Source: Pseudomonadota bacterium
GTDB lineage: Bacteria > Bdellovibrionota > Bacteriovoracia > Bacteriovoracales > Bacteriovoracaceae
Direction of reading: 5' to 3'
NCBI GenBank assembly: GCA_027488375.1
Contig: JAIYBW010000008.1
Location: forward strand, 1 to 64,000
DNA: 64,000 nt
Shown here: piece by piece, positions 33,531-42,371 of the stretch
Position numbering within the stretch: position 1 is the stretch's first letter
Layout: the number at the start of each line of letters is the position of its first letter
The notes under the pieces: model-generated
What the model saw: the letters and a program-made list of their open reading frames with translations, nothing else
Databases searched by the model: none
What the model was told of the DNA's origin: nothing
Position numbers and translations under genes: made by a program

Positions 33531-34484
33531 ATGAAATCTAAAAATATCCTTCTTGTTTGTGGTGGTGGCAGTACTGAGCATGACGTTTCTCTTGTGTCAG
33601 TTAAGCACATCAAAGACTGTCTAACGAAGCTCCCTTTCATCAATCTCACCACAGTTGAGATCACAAAAAGTGGTGAATGGCTGGATGATAAAGGTCAAAC
33701 TTTTAGTCTTGAGGCAAAAAAATTTGATTTTGCTATTCCATGTATCCATGGTTACCCAGGTGAAACCGGAGATATTCAATCCTATTTTGAAATGCTAGGA
33801 ATTCCTTATCTTGGCTGCAACTCAGAAACAAGCAAGATGTGCTTCAATAAAATAACGACGAAATTATGGGCGACAGCTTTGGGTGTCGCGAATACTCCTT
33901 ACATCTTCCTTTCTGATTTTTCTGAAATCAGCCTTCAAAAGGCTAAAGATTTTTGTCAAAAGAATGGAGACGTGGTTGTTAAAGCCTCTAATCAAGGATC
34001 ATCAGTTGGCTGTTTTCTTGTTCAGAAAGATCACGATCCTGTAGAGACGATTAAGAAAGCTTTTCTTTACTCACCATTTGTTCTGATTGAAAAAAGACTC
34101 CATCCAAGAGAATTAGAAATATCTGTTTATGAGTTCAATGGACAGCTGCAACTCTCTTACCCTGGAGAAATTATTTGTCCTTCAAAGTTTTATTCTTATG
34201 AGGAGAAATATTCCCAAGTGAGTCAGACAACGACTGAAACCCGGGCCAGCAATCTGACAGCAGAGCAAGTCAAAACGATGACCGACTATGCAACTAAGCT
34301 TTACCATGGACTAAAAATTCGTCACCTCTCTAGAATTGATTTCTTTTTAGATAATGAAAACATTTACTTAAATGAAATTAATACCTTTCCTGGGCTTACC
34401 CCTATCTCCATGTTTCCAAAGATGATGGAGGCCAATGGACACTCTTTCACTGACTTTCTAGCGCAAATTATTAAGCAACATTAA
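33531..34484 (+). CDS. ddl: D-alanine--D-alanine ligase family protein
   Basis: 317 aa, ATP-grasp enzyme joining two D-Ala for peptidoglycan. Seen: an N-terminal GGGSTEHDVSLVS motif, PCIHGYPGETGDIQSYFEMLGIPYLG (usual HGxxGEDG block), KASNQGSSVGCF, the ELEISVYE strand, and RIDFFLDNENIYLNEINTFPGLTPISMFP with metal-binding Glu/Asn. The ATG directly abuts the thrS stop, so both are translated from one message. The RIDFF in place of the common RVDFF, and the HGYPGE variant, are within family variation. Confidence 0.9.
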   Translation: MKSKNILLVCGGGSTEHDVSLVSVKHIKDCLTKLPFINLTTVEITKSGEWLDDKGQTFSLEAKKFDFAIPCIHGYPGETGDIQSYFEMLGIPYLGCNSETSKMCFNKITTKLWATALGVANTPYIFLSDFSEISLQKAKDFCQKNGDVVVKASNQGSSVGCFLVQKDHDPVETIKKAFLYSPFVLIEKRLHPRELEISVYEFNGQLQLSYPGEIICPSKFYSYEEKYSQVSQTTTETRASNLTAEQVKTMTDYATKLYHGLKIRHLSRIDFFLDNENIYLNEINTFPGLTPISMFPKMMEANGHSFTDFLAQIIKQH

Positions 34485-34540
34485 TATTTTCAATTTCCTG
34501 ACTCTAATTGATGGTACAATTCCATTAATGGAGTCAGGTT

Positions 34541-35557
34541 ATGTCTCTGAATATCAACTCTTATAGTCATCACCACCGCCTACAGTTAAAACTTAAGCCT
34601 ATTATGGTGGGTGAACTCTTTCTCGCGAGAAAGCTCAATCATCCTGTTTATATTTATTTTGAAGGTCTTTTTACTCCCGTTATTGAACAGGGCTCAATTC
34701 CAACCAAAGACCAAATCAGTCAACTCATAAAGAACTCTCACCGAGAGGTCTATGTTTATGGGAAAGACGAGGAAGAGATTAAGGGGAATCTAGAGGATGC
34801 TCTCGTAAAAATAACTCGTTCGCTATCTATTGGTGACCCTATTGATAACGGAACAAAGGGAATGAAGCTTCTCACCTTAAATTTAAATAACCTTTATCAA
34901 AATCCGCATAATGATATGCTCTTGATGCTTCAATTTCAGAGTTCTCAAAATTTGGGCAAATTTTTAATTGATCAAAAAAAACATCAGTCCCAATTTTATA
35001 GCAATCTCAACCAAGAAAATTTTCATTATACTCTTTCTCAGCCTTTACTTTCCTCTGTTTTACTTCTTTCTTTTCTTCAATCGACTCACTTATTCCATGA
35101 TAAGGAGATTCAAAATCTTTTCCTTACTAGTTATTTTAAGGATATTGGTCTTGCGATGATTCCTAATCACAAATATGAAATTAAAAATTTACCTGATCAA
35201 GATAGAGACCTCTTTGCGAATCATTCTGATTTTTCTTTCGATCTTTTAGATGGCCGAATCCCTCTGGCAAAAAACTATTTGAACCTCATAAAGAATCACC
35301 ATTTTTTAAATGATAAAATGAAGTCTATTATCACTGGTGAAACAAAGTCATTACATGATGATGATATGATCATGGGACTTGAGAGTACCTTAGTAGCCGT
35401 GTTCGATATTATTGTGGCCATGACCCATGATCGCCCCTACAGGCGAAGTCTTTCACTCTATCAATCACTTGAAGTCATCAAGAAGATGATGGCTGATGAT
35501 TACCCTCAAGAATTTAAAGCACTCGTTTCATTTCTCAGACAATTTTTTAAAAACTAA
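34541..35557 (+). CDS. HD-GYP-related protein with degenerate catalytic motifs
   Basis: 338 aa. The C-terminal 170 residues follow the HD-GYP domain order. The HD motif reads YFKDIGLAMIP (K200-D201 instead of His-Asp), followed by H228 in FANHSDFSFDLL, and HH at 253-254, but the GYP stretch is missing (NHHFLNDKMKS). AVFDIIVAMTHDRPYRR with D289 is well kept. The N-terminal 150 residues carry no recognised domain. Loss of the first His and of GYP suggests no c-di-GMP phosphodiesterase activity, leaving perhaps a binding or scaffold role. It stands 56 bases after the ligase gene. Confidence 0.72.
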   Translation: MSLNINSYSHHHRLQLKLKPIMVGELFLARKLNHPVYIYFEGLFTPVIEQGSIPTKDQISQLIKNSHREVYVYGKDEEEIKGNLEDALVKITRSLSIGDPIDNGTKGMKLLTLNLNNLYQNPHNDMLLMLQFQSSQNLGKFLIDQKKHQSQFYSNLNQENFHYTLSQPLLSSVLLLSFLQSTHLFHDKEIQNLFLTSYFKDIGLAMIPNHKYEIKNLPDQDRDLFANHSDFSFDLLDGRIPLAKNYLNLIKNHHFLNDKMKSIITGETKSLHDDDMIMGLESTLVAVFDIIVAMTHDRPYRRSLSLYQSLEVIKKMMADDYPQEFKALVSFLRQFFKN

Positions 35558-35638
35558 GCTTTTCAAAGTGTTCATAAATCAATCAAAATAAAAACATAAG
35601 ACATTTAAAACTTGTCCAAGTATTCCAAGGAGGGAATC

Positions 35639-35857
35639 ATGGCCCAGGAGCAAAGTCCACTAACTGGTATCATTGAAGAAGATCGTGTTGTTATTGATTT
35701 TGGTGAATTCGAAGGTAAATCGGTTTTAGAAATTGCTGATACTCGCCCTGAATATTACCAGTTCCTTGTTGAGCAAAAAGAAAGTGGAAACTTTTCAATT
35801 CGTCGTACTAAGGACAAAGTTTTTCGTCTCTATATTCATCAAACACATTTGAACTAA
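35639..35857 (+). CDS. Small DUF3820-like protein
   Basis: 72 aa. ATG 35639 has AGGAGG seven bases upstream, so the in-frame ATG at 35612 is rejected. The core IDFGEFEGKSVLEIADTRPEYYQFL resembles the short FG-x2-KGK-x-[IL]-x-E-[IV] module (DUF3820 or the C-terminal exonuclease-X-like domain), seen as a stand-alone protein in many bacteria. It ends in a basic segment (SIRRTKDKVFRLY). Function unknown. A strong bidirectional terminator follows. Confidence 0.65.
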   Translation: MAQEQSPLTGIIEEDRVVIDFGEFEGKSVLEIADTRPEYYQFLVEQKESGNFSIRRTKDKVFRLYIHQTHLN

Positions 35858-35861
35858 ATTT

Positions 35862-35887
35862 AAAAAGCCCCTGCTGGGGCTTTTTTT
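35862..35887. terminator. Bidirectional terminator between convergent genes
   Basis: AAAAAGCCCC/GGGGCTTTTT stem with a TGCT loop and a seven-T run. It terminates the small plus-strand gene and probably also the Nudix-MBL gene, whose stop is at 35886. Confidence 0.9.
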
Positions 35888-37229
35888 ATAACATCTTTTC
35901 TTTATTTAATTTTTCTATATGCTTTTGAATATTTTTTCGAGCATATGGCCAAAGACGTTCATCTACTTTTTCATAAATTTTCTCTAGCATCTGATCTATG
36001 GTTAAACCCTCTTGGTAAAAATGCAAGACTTGCTTCTCTCGTAACTTTCTATGCTCTAGGGTGTTTTCAAGTATGTTAACTCCACCAAGGCCAATACCAT
36101 GGGAGGGAAAAAGAACTTTGGGATTTAAGGCTATAACTCTTTCAAGAGTAGAAAAATATTTGGCCATATCTCCTTCATCATCACCGATGACAACAGTGCC
36201 GACTCCTTGAAAGAGGTCTCCAGCGATAAACCAACTCATATCATCTGGGGCCAGGGCTAACTGACCTTCATCATGTCCTGGAATTTCAAAGATGCTGACC
36301 TGTCTACCTAACCAATCAGTGAGGGTGTCACCTTCCTTAATGATTTTAATTTCTATGCCTCTAAAGTAATCAGGAATTTTATGACTTAGTCTGCGATGAG
36401 TATCTTCACTCATGAGCATAGGAACTTGATAGTCACGAGCAAGATCAACAGAGTGCTCATGATGATCAGGATGATGATGAGTTAATAAAATTTGATCCAT
36501 ACCAAAAAGATTAATGGTGTTCTTAAGTTTGAGGTACTCTTCTTGATCTTTAGGAGAAGGATCAATGAGTGTTTTGGGCCCCTTATCCCCAATTAAAAAA
36601 GCATTTGTCCTCTGGGCAGGGGGCAAAGTGTTTGAAAGAGGCATGAGCTGCCTGAGGGATTTAAGAGATTCAATCATCGGGACGAATTTAGTCTTATCAT
36701 ATTCAAAATTCAGATCTGAAATATGAGTCAATTGAGGATTCTCACCTAAAGACTGAATGACTTTAATCACCGGCGGAACAGCAAGAATATGACCCGTCGA
36801 ATAAAGATGGAGCAATTCTGAAGCTTTCATCCACTCAGCTATTTTTGCTTCATTATGATCAACGACAAAATTAAATTTCTCTTTAAGATGAAAACGAAAA
36901 AAAGTCGTGGCAAATCGAAAAGGATTAAAATCGGGAGTGACTGCTAATCCTAAATGATCAATGCGCTCGATATGCCCTTTAAGTATTTCCTGGGCCAGAT
37001 CAATACCGAGCTCCTCTTTTCCCTCTCTCACGGCCGCCCCAAACAGTCGAGGATCAATCCCTTGAGTTAAAGCATGGTGTTGATAAAAATTTTCATCATG
37101 GAGCTCTACTTTTCCACCAGGAAAAGCCCAATAACCTGGAAAAGCTTTAAGGAAATTTTGTCGTTGAATCGCAAAAATTTCATCACCACAAGTGATGACG
37201 ATTGAAACGGCATCAATAATTTTGCTCAT
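35886..37229 (-). CDS. Nudix hydrolase fused to a metallo-beta-lactamase-fold hydrolase
   Basis: 447 aa with two domains. Residues 1-175 are a Nudix fold (WAFPGGKVEL then REGKEELGI at 68-76). Between the two halves of the Nudix box there are about 22 residues rather than the usual seven, so the loop is enlarged. Residues about 215-400 are an MBL domain with THHHPDHH (HxHxDH), IPGHDEGQ, IAGDLF and FPSHG, as in LACTB2/glyoxalase II-type proteins, followed by a helical tail that fits the LACTB2 C-terminal domain. It starts inside the end of the oxidoreductase gene (four-base overlap), so the two are co-translated. Possible roles are acyl-CoA or nucleotide-thioester clean-up; not established. Confidence 0.85.
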   Translation of the reverse strand: MSKIIDAVSIVITCGDEIFAIQRQNFLKAFPGYWAFPGGKVELHDENFYQHHALTQGIDPRLFGAAVREGKEELGIDLAQEILKGHIERIDHLGLAVTPDFNPFRFATTFFRFHLKEKFNFVVDHNEAKIAEWMKASELLHLYSTGHILAVPPVIKVIQSLGENPQLTHISDLNFEYDKTKFVPMIESLKSLRQLMPLSNTLPPAQRTNAFLIGDKGPKTLIDPSPKDQEEYLKLKNTINLFGMDQILLTHHHPDHHEHSVDLARDYQVPMLMSEDTHRRLSHKIPDYFRGIEIKIIKEGDTLTDWLGRQVSIFEIPGHDEGQLALAPDDMSWFIAGDLFQGVGTVVIGDDEGDMAKYFSTLERVIALNPKVLFPSHGIGLGGVNILENTLEHRKLREKQVLHFYQEGLTIDQMLEKIYEKVDERLWPYARKNIQKHIEKLNKEKML

Positions 37230-40200
37230 GACTTAAATCCCAAATATTTTTCGGCCATCTTATAGCGGACTTCTCTATAGCCTTTGATACTATCAAGTTC
37301 TTTTAGCTTCTTGGTCGTTTGTTTATCAGATAAGAGAAGTTGGCGAACAGAAAGTGAAATAGCTTTTTCTTTTTTATGCCAATCAGGCATGAGGAGACGT
37401 AAAAGACGCATATGCCTCATGATTTTTAACATCCAAGGGCGTGGTGAAAAATCAAATTCAATTTTTTTACCCATCACTTCAAAGGCCGGACGATTAATAT
37501 GGATCACTTCATAGCTTGATCCAAGTTCAAGGTAATTGGTCTCATCAACAGATGTCTTCATTGGAGAAATCATCAGGTGAGAGACAAAGACTTCATCCTT
37601 AATCCAATATGTTTTCACCAACGTTCTTAAAGCAATCGCAAGATCTTCACCTTGATAGAGTTTTTTTAAATCAATCGCCTGTTGATAGAAGCTGCCAAAA
37701 TTAAGGCCTTGATCAAAAACGAGGAGATCATGAACATATTGGGCAAGAAAATGACGAGGAATATCTTTAAATTGTTCCTCAAGTTGTCGTGTATAACTTT
37801 TATGAAGATTAATAAATTTATCTTTAGACTGCCAAGGATAGGCCACAAGAGCGGCACTTTGACTGATGAGTTCAAGTGAGGGGCCCACTTGTTTTTGACT
37901 TATTTCGATCGGATTAGACTTATTTTTAGTAAACCAGTCTCGTCCCATATTAAAGGCTTCCCAGTTAGGAGCGAATTCTGCTTTAGGAACAGAGTTTTTA
38001 ACCGCCACTTCAAGATCAGCTATTGCAAAAGGCAATTTCCCGGCCTGATAAGCAATCCCTAAAACCATGGCCGAAGCATAAACCGGGCGTTGAAACTTTT
38101 CAAAACACATGGACTTCATGGGCGCCATGATCAGGCGATGTTGAAGTTTTGATTTTAGCTCAGCTTGCAGAACTTCAGGAGTCACGACTTCATGATCAAG
38201 TCCACGATCAAGTAAGATAGAGAGCGGGACTTGATAATCGGAGTCCACAATCAAAAGGCCTTTCTCAGATAAAAACTCTACGGCACGGGCCCCTTCTAAA
38301 AGATCGGGAGAGACCACTAAATCGGCCGAGGCCAAAGGTACAACCTGACCTTGAGATTTACCTTTTTTAAAGAGACTTAAGTGACTGATGACTGATCCAT
38401 TCCTTTGGGCCAGTCCTTTTTGATCGACGAATTTAAATTCTAAATCACTTCTTCCGCCCATGGAGCTTGCTGCTTCAGCAATCACTCTCGAGATCGTTGT
38501 CACCCCTGATCCACCAACACCAATCACAATGGCCCGGTAATCATCACCTTGAGCAACAGTTTCAAGATTTTTAGTCACATCTGGTAGAGATATTGACCAA
38601 TCACCTTGAGTCAGATTTTCTTTTTTATATTTTATCGGATGGTAGTCGTAAACTTTGACAAGTTCAAAACTTGGGCAGGCCTTAATCTTGGTGCAATAAG
38701 AATCTGAGACACAAATTTGAGGATCAATCATAACTTTTGTGCCGTAGGCATCATTCGTTTGAGACAGCCCCGGACATCCAGTCATCTCAACACAGGCCCG
38801 ACAATCCTCGCAGGCCAAAGTATTGATCTGATAAAATTCCCGCACCTCTTGAGTTTTTCCAGTATTAAAAATTTTCCGGTCTTCTCGCTTTTTACGCCCA
38901 TGAAAAGTCAGACCACACTCTTTATTCGAAACAATAACCTTAACACCTGGACGTTGAACCATCTCAAGCAAAAGATTTTTATAAAAATAGCGATCGGAAG
39001 GATTAACTTCAATGGCCTCAGTCACTTGCAGGGACTTTGCAACATCCAGCATATTCTGACGTGGGCGAGCGAGCCCTTCAACCGACTCCCCAGTTCGAGG
39101 AGTCACCTGATGCCCAGTCATGGCCGTATTATCATTATCTAAAAGGATATAAGTGATGTTGTGGCCCATTTGAACGGAGTTCGAAATGGAAGTCATCCCA
39201 GAGTGGAAAAAAGTTGAATCCCCCATGAGGACGACAGAGGGATTGGTGGTAAAGAGATCAGTCCCTGCACCCAACGATCCACCTTGCCCCATGGCCGATA
39301 AATCATGCATTTCTTTAAAGGGCTCAAGAAAGGATAATGAATAACAACCAACATCTCCATGAGAAATAAGCTGAATATCTTTTTCAGAAAGAGCGGCCCG
39401 AACATCTTTCATCACACTTAAAGTTTCTCGATGTGGGCATCCTGGACAAAAAGTAGGAAGTCGCTTGGGCGTAACAAGATCTAAACGAAGGGGCGCCGGT
39501 AGACTTTGCATGCAACTCTGACCAGATTTTTCCCACTCTAATTGATCAAGGAAAAGATTAAGTTTGGAATAGATGATTTCATAACTTAAACCACCAAAGG
39601 CAGGAAAGCCTTCTTTGAAACCATGGTCTGTTTTTATTTCTTTACCTTGTATGGTGAGACTCAATGAATGCCGATAGGCCAGTTCTTTGAGTTCGCCTTC
39701 GAGAAAGCCGCGCTTCTCTTCAACAACAATTAAATGTTTCAGATTTTTTAAATAAGGAACCAGAGTCGATTCATTAAATGGATAAGAAGTGGCAGCTTTA
39801 TAAAGTGAGACTGTCTCCATCAACTGAGATTCTTCTAAGACTTGTTTTAAAGTTTCAAAAACTGCACCAGACGAAATGAGACCAACCTCAGAATTTAAAT
39901 TTCCATAAATTTGATCGAGATTTAACTCTTCAACCACTTTTTTAACCTGAGGAAAACGACGCAGGATCATATCTTTGTCGGCCAAAAGAGAATTAGGCGG
40001 CACCATCACATGGGCCGATAAATTAAATTCTTGAGGGACAAGGGTCATTGGCTTTTGATCAATCGCTTTCTCTTCTCCCAGCTCAACTCGTCCCCCACCT
40101 TCGGCCATGTAGGTTGTGAGTAGGATTCCTGAATAAACTGAACTTCTCTGTGAGAGTTCGAGGGAGACTTTCATCCAATCTTTCAACTCCTGAGGAGTTG

Positions 40201-40624
40201 AAGGTTCTAGGAAAGGTATGTGAAGATGCTTAAAAAGGTAACGTGAATCTGCAGGCGTTGACGTTGAAATAGACCAAGGATCATCCCCTACGGCCACCAC
40301 CACTCCGGATTTTTTTTCAGAACTAGGATTCGCAAAATTTCCTACAGAAAGAGCGTCAGAGGCCACATGGAGCCCCATGGATTTCATGGCGACTAAAACA
40401 TTTTGCCCCGCCATTTTTGCTCCTGAAGCCATGGCAGCAGCATTAGCTTCGGAATTGGCAATCACAACGCGAATGCCTTTGGCGTGAAACTCATCTTTTT
40501 GTTCGTAAAGAATATTGAAAAAATCAGCTAAGGGAGAACCAGGATATCCTGTATACAGTTGAAATCCTGCCTCCAAAGCACCTTGAATGAGAAGCTCGTT
40601 TCCGTTGAGTATTTTATGGCCCAT
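37226..40624 (-). CDS. Indolepyruvate:ferredoxin oxidoreductase, fused alpha-beta form
   Basis: 1132 aa; oxidises aryl-2-oxoacids (indolepyruvate, phenylpyruvate) to aryl-acetyl-CoA with ferredoxin as acceptor. Order: the TPP pyrimidine domain (1-200, GYPGSPLADFF at 26-36), the TPP-binding domain with CPGCPHRE (393-400), HGDVGCYS (422-429), GDSTFFHSG and LDNDNTAMTGHQ. Next is a Cys region with C605-x2-C608-x2-C611-x5-C617-P and C638-x5-C644-x5-C650-PSF, then the gamma domain VIGVGGSGVTTISRVIAEAA (700-719) and a C-terminal region of the same long fused type. It shares a transcript with the Nudix-MBL gene. A good link between aromatic amino-acid transamination and the paa genes at 47-57 kb (inference). 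Confidence 0.9.
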   Translation of the reverse strand: MGHKILNGNELLIQGALEAGFQLYTGYPGSPLADFFNILYEQKDEFHAKGIRVVIANSEANAAAMASGAKMAGQNVLVAMKSMGLHVASDALSVGNFANPSSEKKSGVVVAVGDDPWSISTSTPADSRYLFKHLHIPFLEPSTPQELKDWMKVSLELSQRSSVYSGILLTTYMAEGGGRVELGEEKAIDQKPMTLVPQEFNLSAHVMVPPNSLLADKDMILRRFPQVKKVVEELNLDQIYGNLNSEVGLISSGAVFETLKQVLEESQLMETVSLYKAATSYPFNESTLVPYLKNLKHLIVVEEKRGFLEGELKELAYRHSLSLTIQGKEIKTDHGFKEGFPAFGGLSYEIIYSKLNLFLDQLEWEKSGQSCMQSLPAPLRLDLVTPKRLPTFCPGCPHRETLSVMKDVRAALSEKDIQLISHGDVGCYSLSFLEPFKEMHDLSAMGQGGSLGAGTDLFTTNPSVVLMGDSTFFHSGMTSISNSVQMGHNITYILLDNDNTAMTGHQVTPRTGESVEGLARPRQNMLDVAKSLQVTEAIEVNPSDRYFYKNLLLEMVQRPGVKVIVSNKECGLTFHGRKKREDRKIFNTGKTQEVREFYQINTLACEDCRACVEMTGCPGLSQTNDAYGTKVMIDPQICVSDSYCTKIKACPSFELVKVYDYHPIKYKKENLTQGDWSISLPDVTKNLETVAQGDDYRAIVIGVGGSGVTTISRVIAEAASSMGGRSDLEFKFVDQKGLAQRNGSVISHLSLFKKGKSQGQVVPLASADLVVSPDLLEGARAVEFLSEKGLLIVDSDYQVPLSILLDRGLDHEVVTPEVLQAELKSKLQHRLIMAPMKSMCFEKFQRPVYASAMVLGIAYQAGKLPFAIADLEVAVKNSVPKAEFAPNWEAFNMGRDWFTKNKSNPIEISQKQVGPSLELISQSAALVAYPWQSKDKFINLHKSYTRQLEEQFKDIPRHFLAQYVHDLLVFDQGLNFGSFYQQAIDLKKLYQGEDLAIALRTLVKTYWIKDEVFVSHLMISPMKTSVDETNYLELGSSYEVIHINRPAFEVMGKKIEFDFSPRPWMLKIMRHMRLLRLLMPDWHKKEKAISLSVRQLLLSDKQTTKKLKELDSIKGYREVRYKMAEKYLGFKS

Positions 40625-40711
40625 CGTTCAATCCCAAATGTTATATTTCTAGGTTATACTCCGCTCTCAACATATGTTCAATGAACAAAAAGTAAATTCA
40701 AGGACTTAAAA

Positions 40712-41239
40712 ATGGAAGAAAAAAACACCATCCATATCGCCCAGACTGTGGCGGTTTTAGTGGATGGAAACAATATTGAGCGCTCGCTTGAAAATGAATA
40801 CCGCAATAGCAGCCTGATGATTAATTTTGATGTCTTAATTCCACGACTTCTCAATGGTCGAGGACTTAATCGCCTCATTTACTTTAGAGAAGGTAAAAAC
40901 ATTTCCTCCAAGCTAGCGGAAAGATTACACAGTAAGTATTTTGGTTCAGTCAGGCCTTGCCACAAATCTGCTGACATCCCTCTCACGATTAATGCGACTC
41001 AACTTGCGAGTAAAGTTGACGCTATTATTATTCTCTCTGGGGATTCAGATTATGTTGAACTGGTGCGCCACCTTAAATCAGAGGGGGTCCGAGTCGAGAT
41101 ATGTGCCGTTGAATCGACAACAGCGGGCGTCTTAGTTGAAGAGGCCGATTATTTTCAGCCTATTACGAAAGATGACTGCTTTACCTTACCTCAGGTTTCT
41201 CATCAAAAGAAAAAACCAAGAGGTCATCGTTCAAACTGA
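40712..41239 (+). CDS. NYN-domain (LabA-like) putative nuclease
   Basis: 175 aa. The PIN-like NYN fold is shown by AVLVDGNNIERSL (Asp18), the middle acidic region with KSADIPLTINATQLA, ILSGDSDYVELVRHLK (two Asp) and VEICAVESTT. In known relatives the conserved Asp residues bind metal and cut RNA. It is divergent from the oxidoreductase gene; a -10-like TATACT (40655-40660) lies about 50 bases upstream. The C-terminal 25 residues are Lys/His/Arg-rich and may bind nucleic acid. Family firm, target unknown. Confidence 0.85.
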   Translation: MEEKNTIHIAQTVAVLVDGNNIERSLENEYRNSSLMINFDVLIPRLLNGRGLNRLIYFREGKNISSKLAERLHSKYFGSVRPCHKSADIPLTINATQLASKVDAIIILSGDSDYVELVRHLKSEGVRVEICAVESTTAGVLVEEADYFQPITKDDCFTLPQVSHQKKKPRGHRSN

Positions 41240-41315
41240 AAATGTCATGACAATTTTGATCAGAAAAAGGTAATTTTTTAAAATCTTTTATAAATAGTTT
41301 CATGTGGAGTTTTTT

Positions 41316-42371
41316 ATGACACAAAATCCTGCGGGTCTCAAAGGGATTGATCACTTAGAATTTACAGTGGATAGTTTCAATTCACCTACGGTCAAGCTTT
41401 TCAGCACCATGGGATTTATTCAAACGGCAGAATCCTCAAACTCAAAACTTTATACTCAGGGCCAGGTTCGATTTCTAGTGAAGGCAGACACTGATCAAGA
41501 AGCTCTTTCAAGGAAATATTTTAATCATCATGGAGAGGGAGTGAGTAAAATTTCTTTCCAAGTTGAAAACGTTGAAAAAGCTCTCGATATTACTCTTAAA
41601 AATGGGGCTAAACTCATTGGGAATTTTAAAGTTGAACAGACTGAAAACGGTCCTATAAAAACGGCATCTATCCAAGGTTTTGGGGATGTGGTGAATGAAT
41701 TTGTGGAGCGTCCAACGACTGAATTTAGACCGGGTTTTAAGACGATTGCCCATGATGCTTTTGCTCAGCCTCTCAAGACAAGAGTCTCACGGATTGATCA
41801 TCTCACGAATAATGTTCCTAAAGGGCAAATGGATCATTGGGTAGATTTTTATAAACGCACTTATGGTTTTGTTGAGACAAGATATTTTGATATTAAAGGA
41901 ACTAAAACAGGACTCAACTCTAAAGTTGTTCAGCTTGCTGATAATTCCATTATCATCCCTATTAACGAGCCTGAAAGAGAGGGTGGTAAATCCCAAATTC
42001 AAGAATTTTTAGATGTTCATAAAGGACCAGGCGTTCAACATATTGCTCTTATGACACCAGATATTATCTCAACCGTTGGGGAGCTAAGAGAAAGAGATGT
42101 AAAATTTTTGAATGTTCCTTCCACTTATTATGAAGACATACCTAAGCGCCCTTTTAAGGTCACTGAGGATCTCAAAATTTTAGAAAAAATTAATCTTCTG
42201 GCCGATGGAGATGCTGAAGGTTACCTGCTTCAGATCTTTTCTGATACTTATATCGGACCTTTATTTTTTGAATATATTCAAAGAAAAAATCATTGGGGAT
42301 TTGGAAATGGAAATTTCCAAGCGCTCTTCGATGCTATCGAGCGAGATCAAATCAAACGCGGCTACCTATAA
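41316..42371 (+). CDS. hppD: 4-hydroxyphenylpyruvate dioxygenase
   Basis: 351 aa from ATG 41316 (GGAG seven bases upstream; the GTG at 41304 is rejected). Fe(II) enzyme that converts 4-hydroxyphenylpyruvate to homogentisate in tyrosine breakdown. Two glyoxalase-fold halves are visible: IDHLEFTVDSF at the start, then IDHLTNNVPKGQMDHWVDFY, GPGVQHIALMTPDI (iron His) and LQIFSDTYIGPLFFEYIQRKNHWGFGNGNFQALF with the terminal Glu-type ligand region. The length is normal. No homogentisate dioxygenase is in the window. The 3' end overlaps the convergent TSUP gene by six bases. Confidence 0.95.
   Translation: MTQNPAGLKGIDHLEFTVDSFNSPTVKLFSTMGFIQTAESSNSKLYTQGQVRFLVKADTDQEALSRKYFNHHGEGVSKISFQVENVEKALDITLKNGAKLIGNFKVEQTENGPIKTASIQGFGDVVNEFVERPTTEFRPGFKTIAHDAFAQPLKTRVSRIDHLTNNVPKGQMDHWVDFYKRTYGFVETRYFDIKGTKTGLNSKVVQLADNSIIIPINEPEREGGKSQIQEFLDVHKGPGVQHIALMTPDIISTVGELRERDVKFLNVPSTYYEDIPKRPFKVTEDLKILEKINLLADGDAEGYLLQIFSDTYIGPLFFEYIQRKNHWGFGNGNFQALFDAIERDQIKRGYL

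Noticed and set aside
40669..40678. AACATATGTT palindrome upstream of the NYN gene
   Set aside because: Only 10 bp, AT-rich and not extended on either side; likely by chance.
41243..41252. TGTCATGACA palindrome upstream of hppD
   Set aside because: Ten bases without extension and no second copy at the other catabolic promoters; too short to call an operator.
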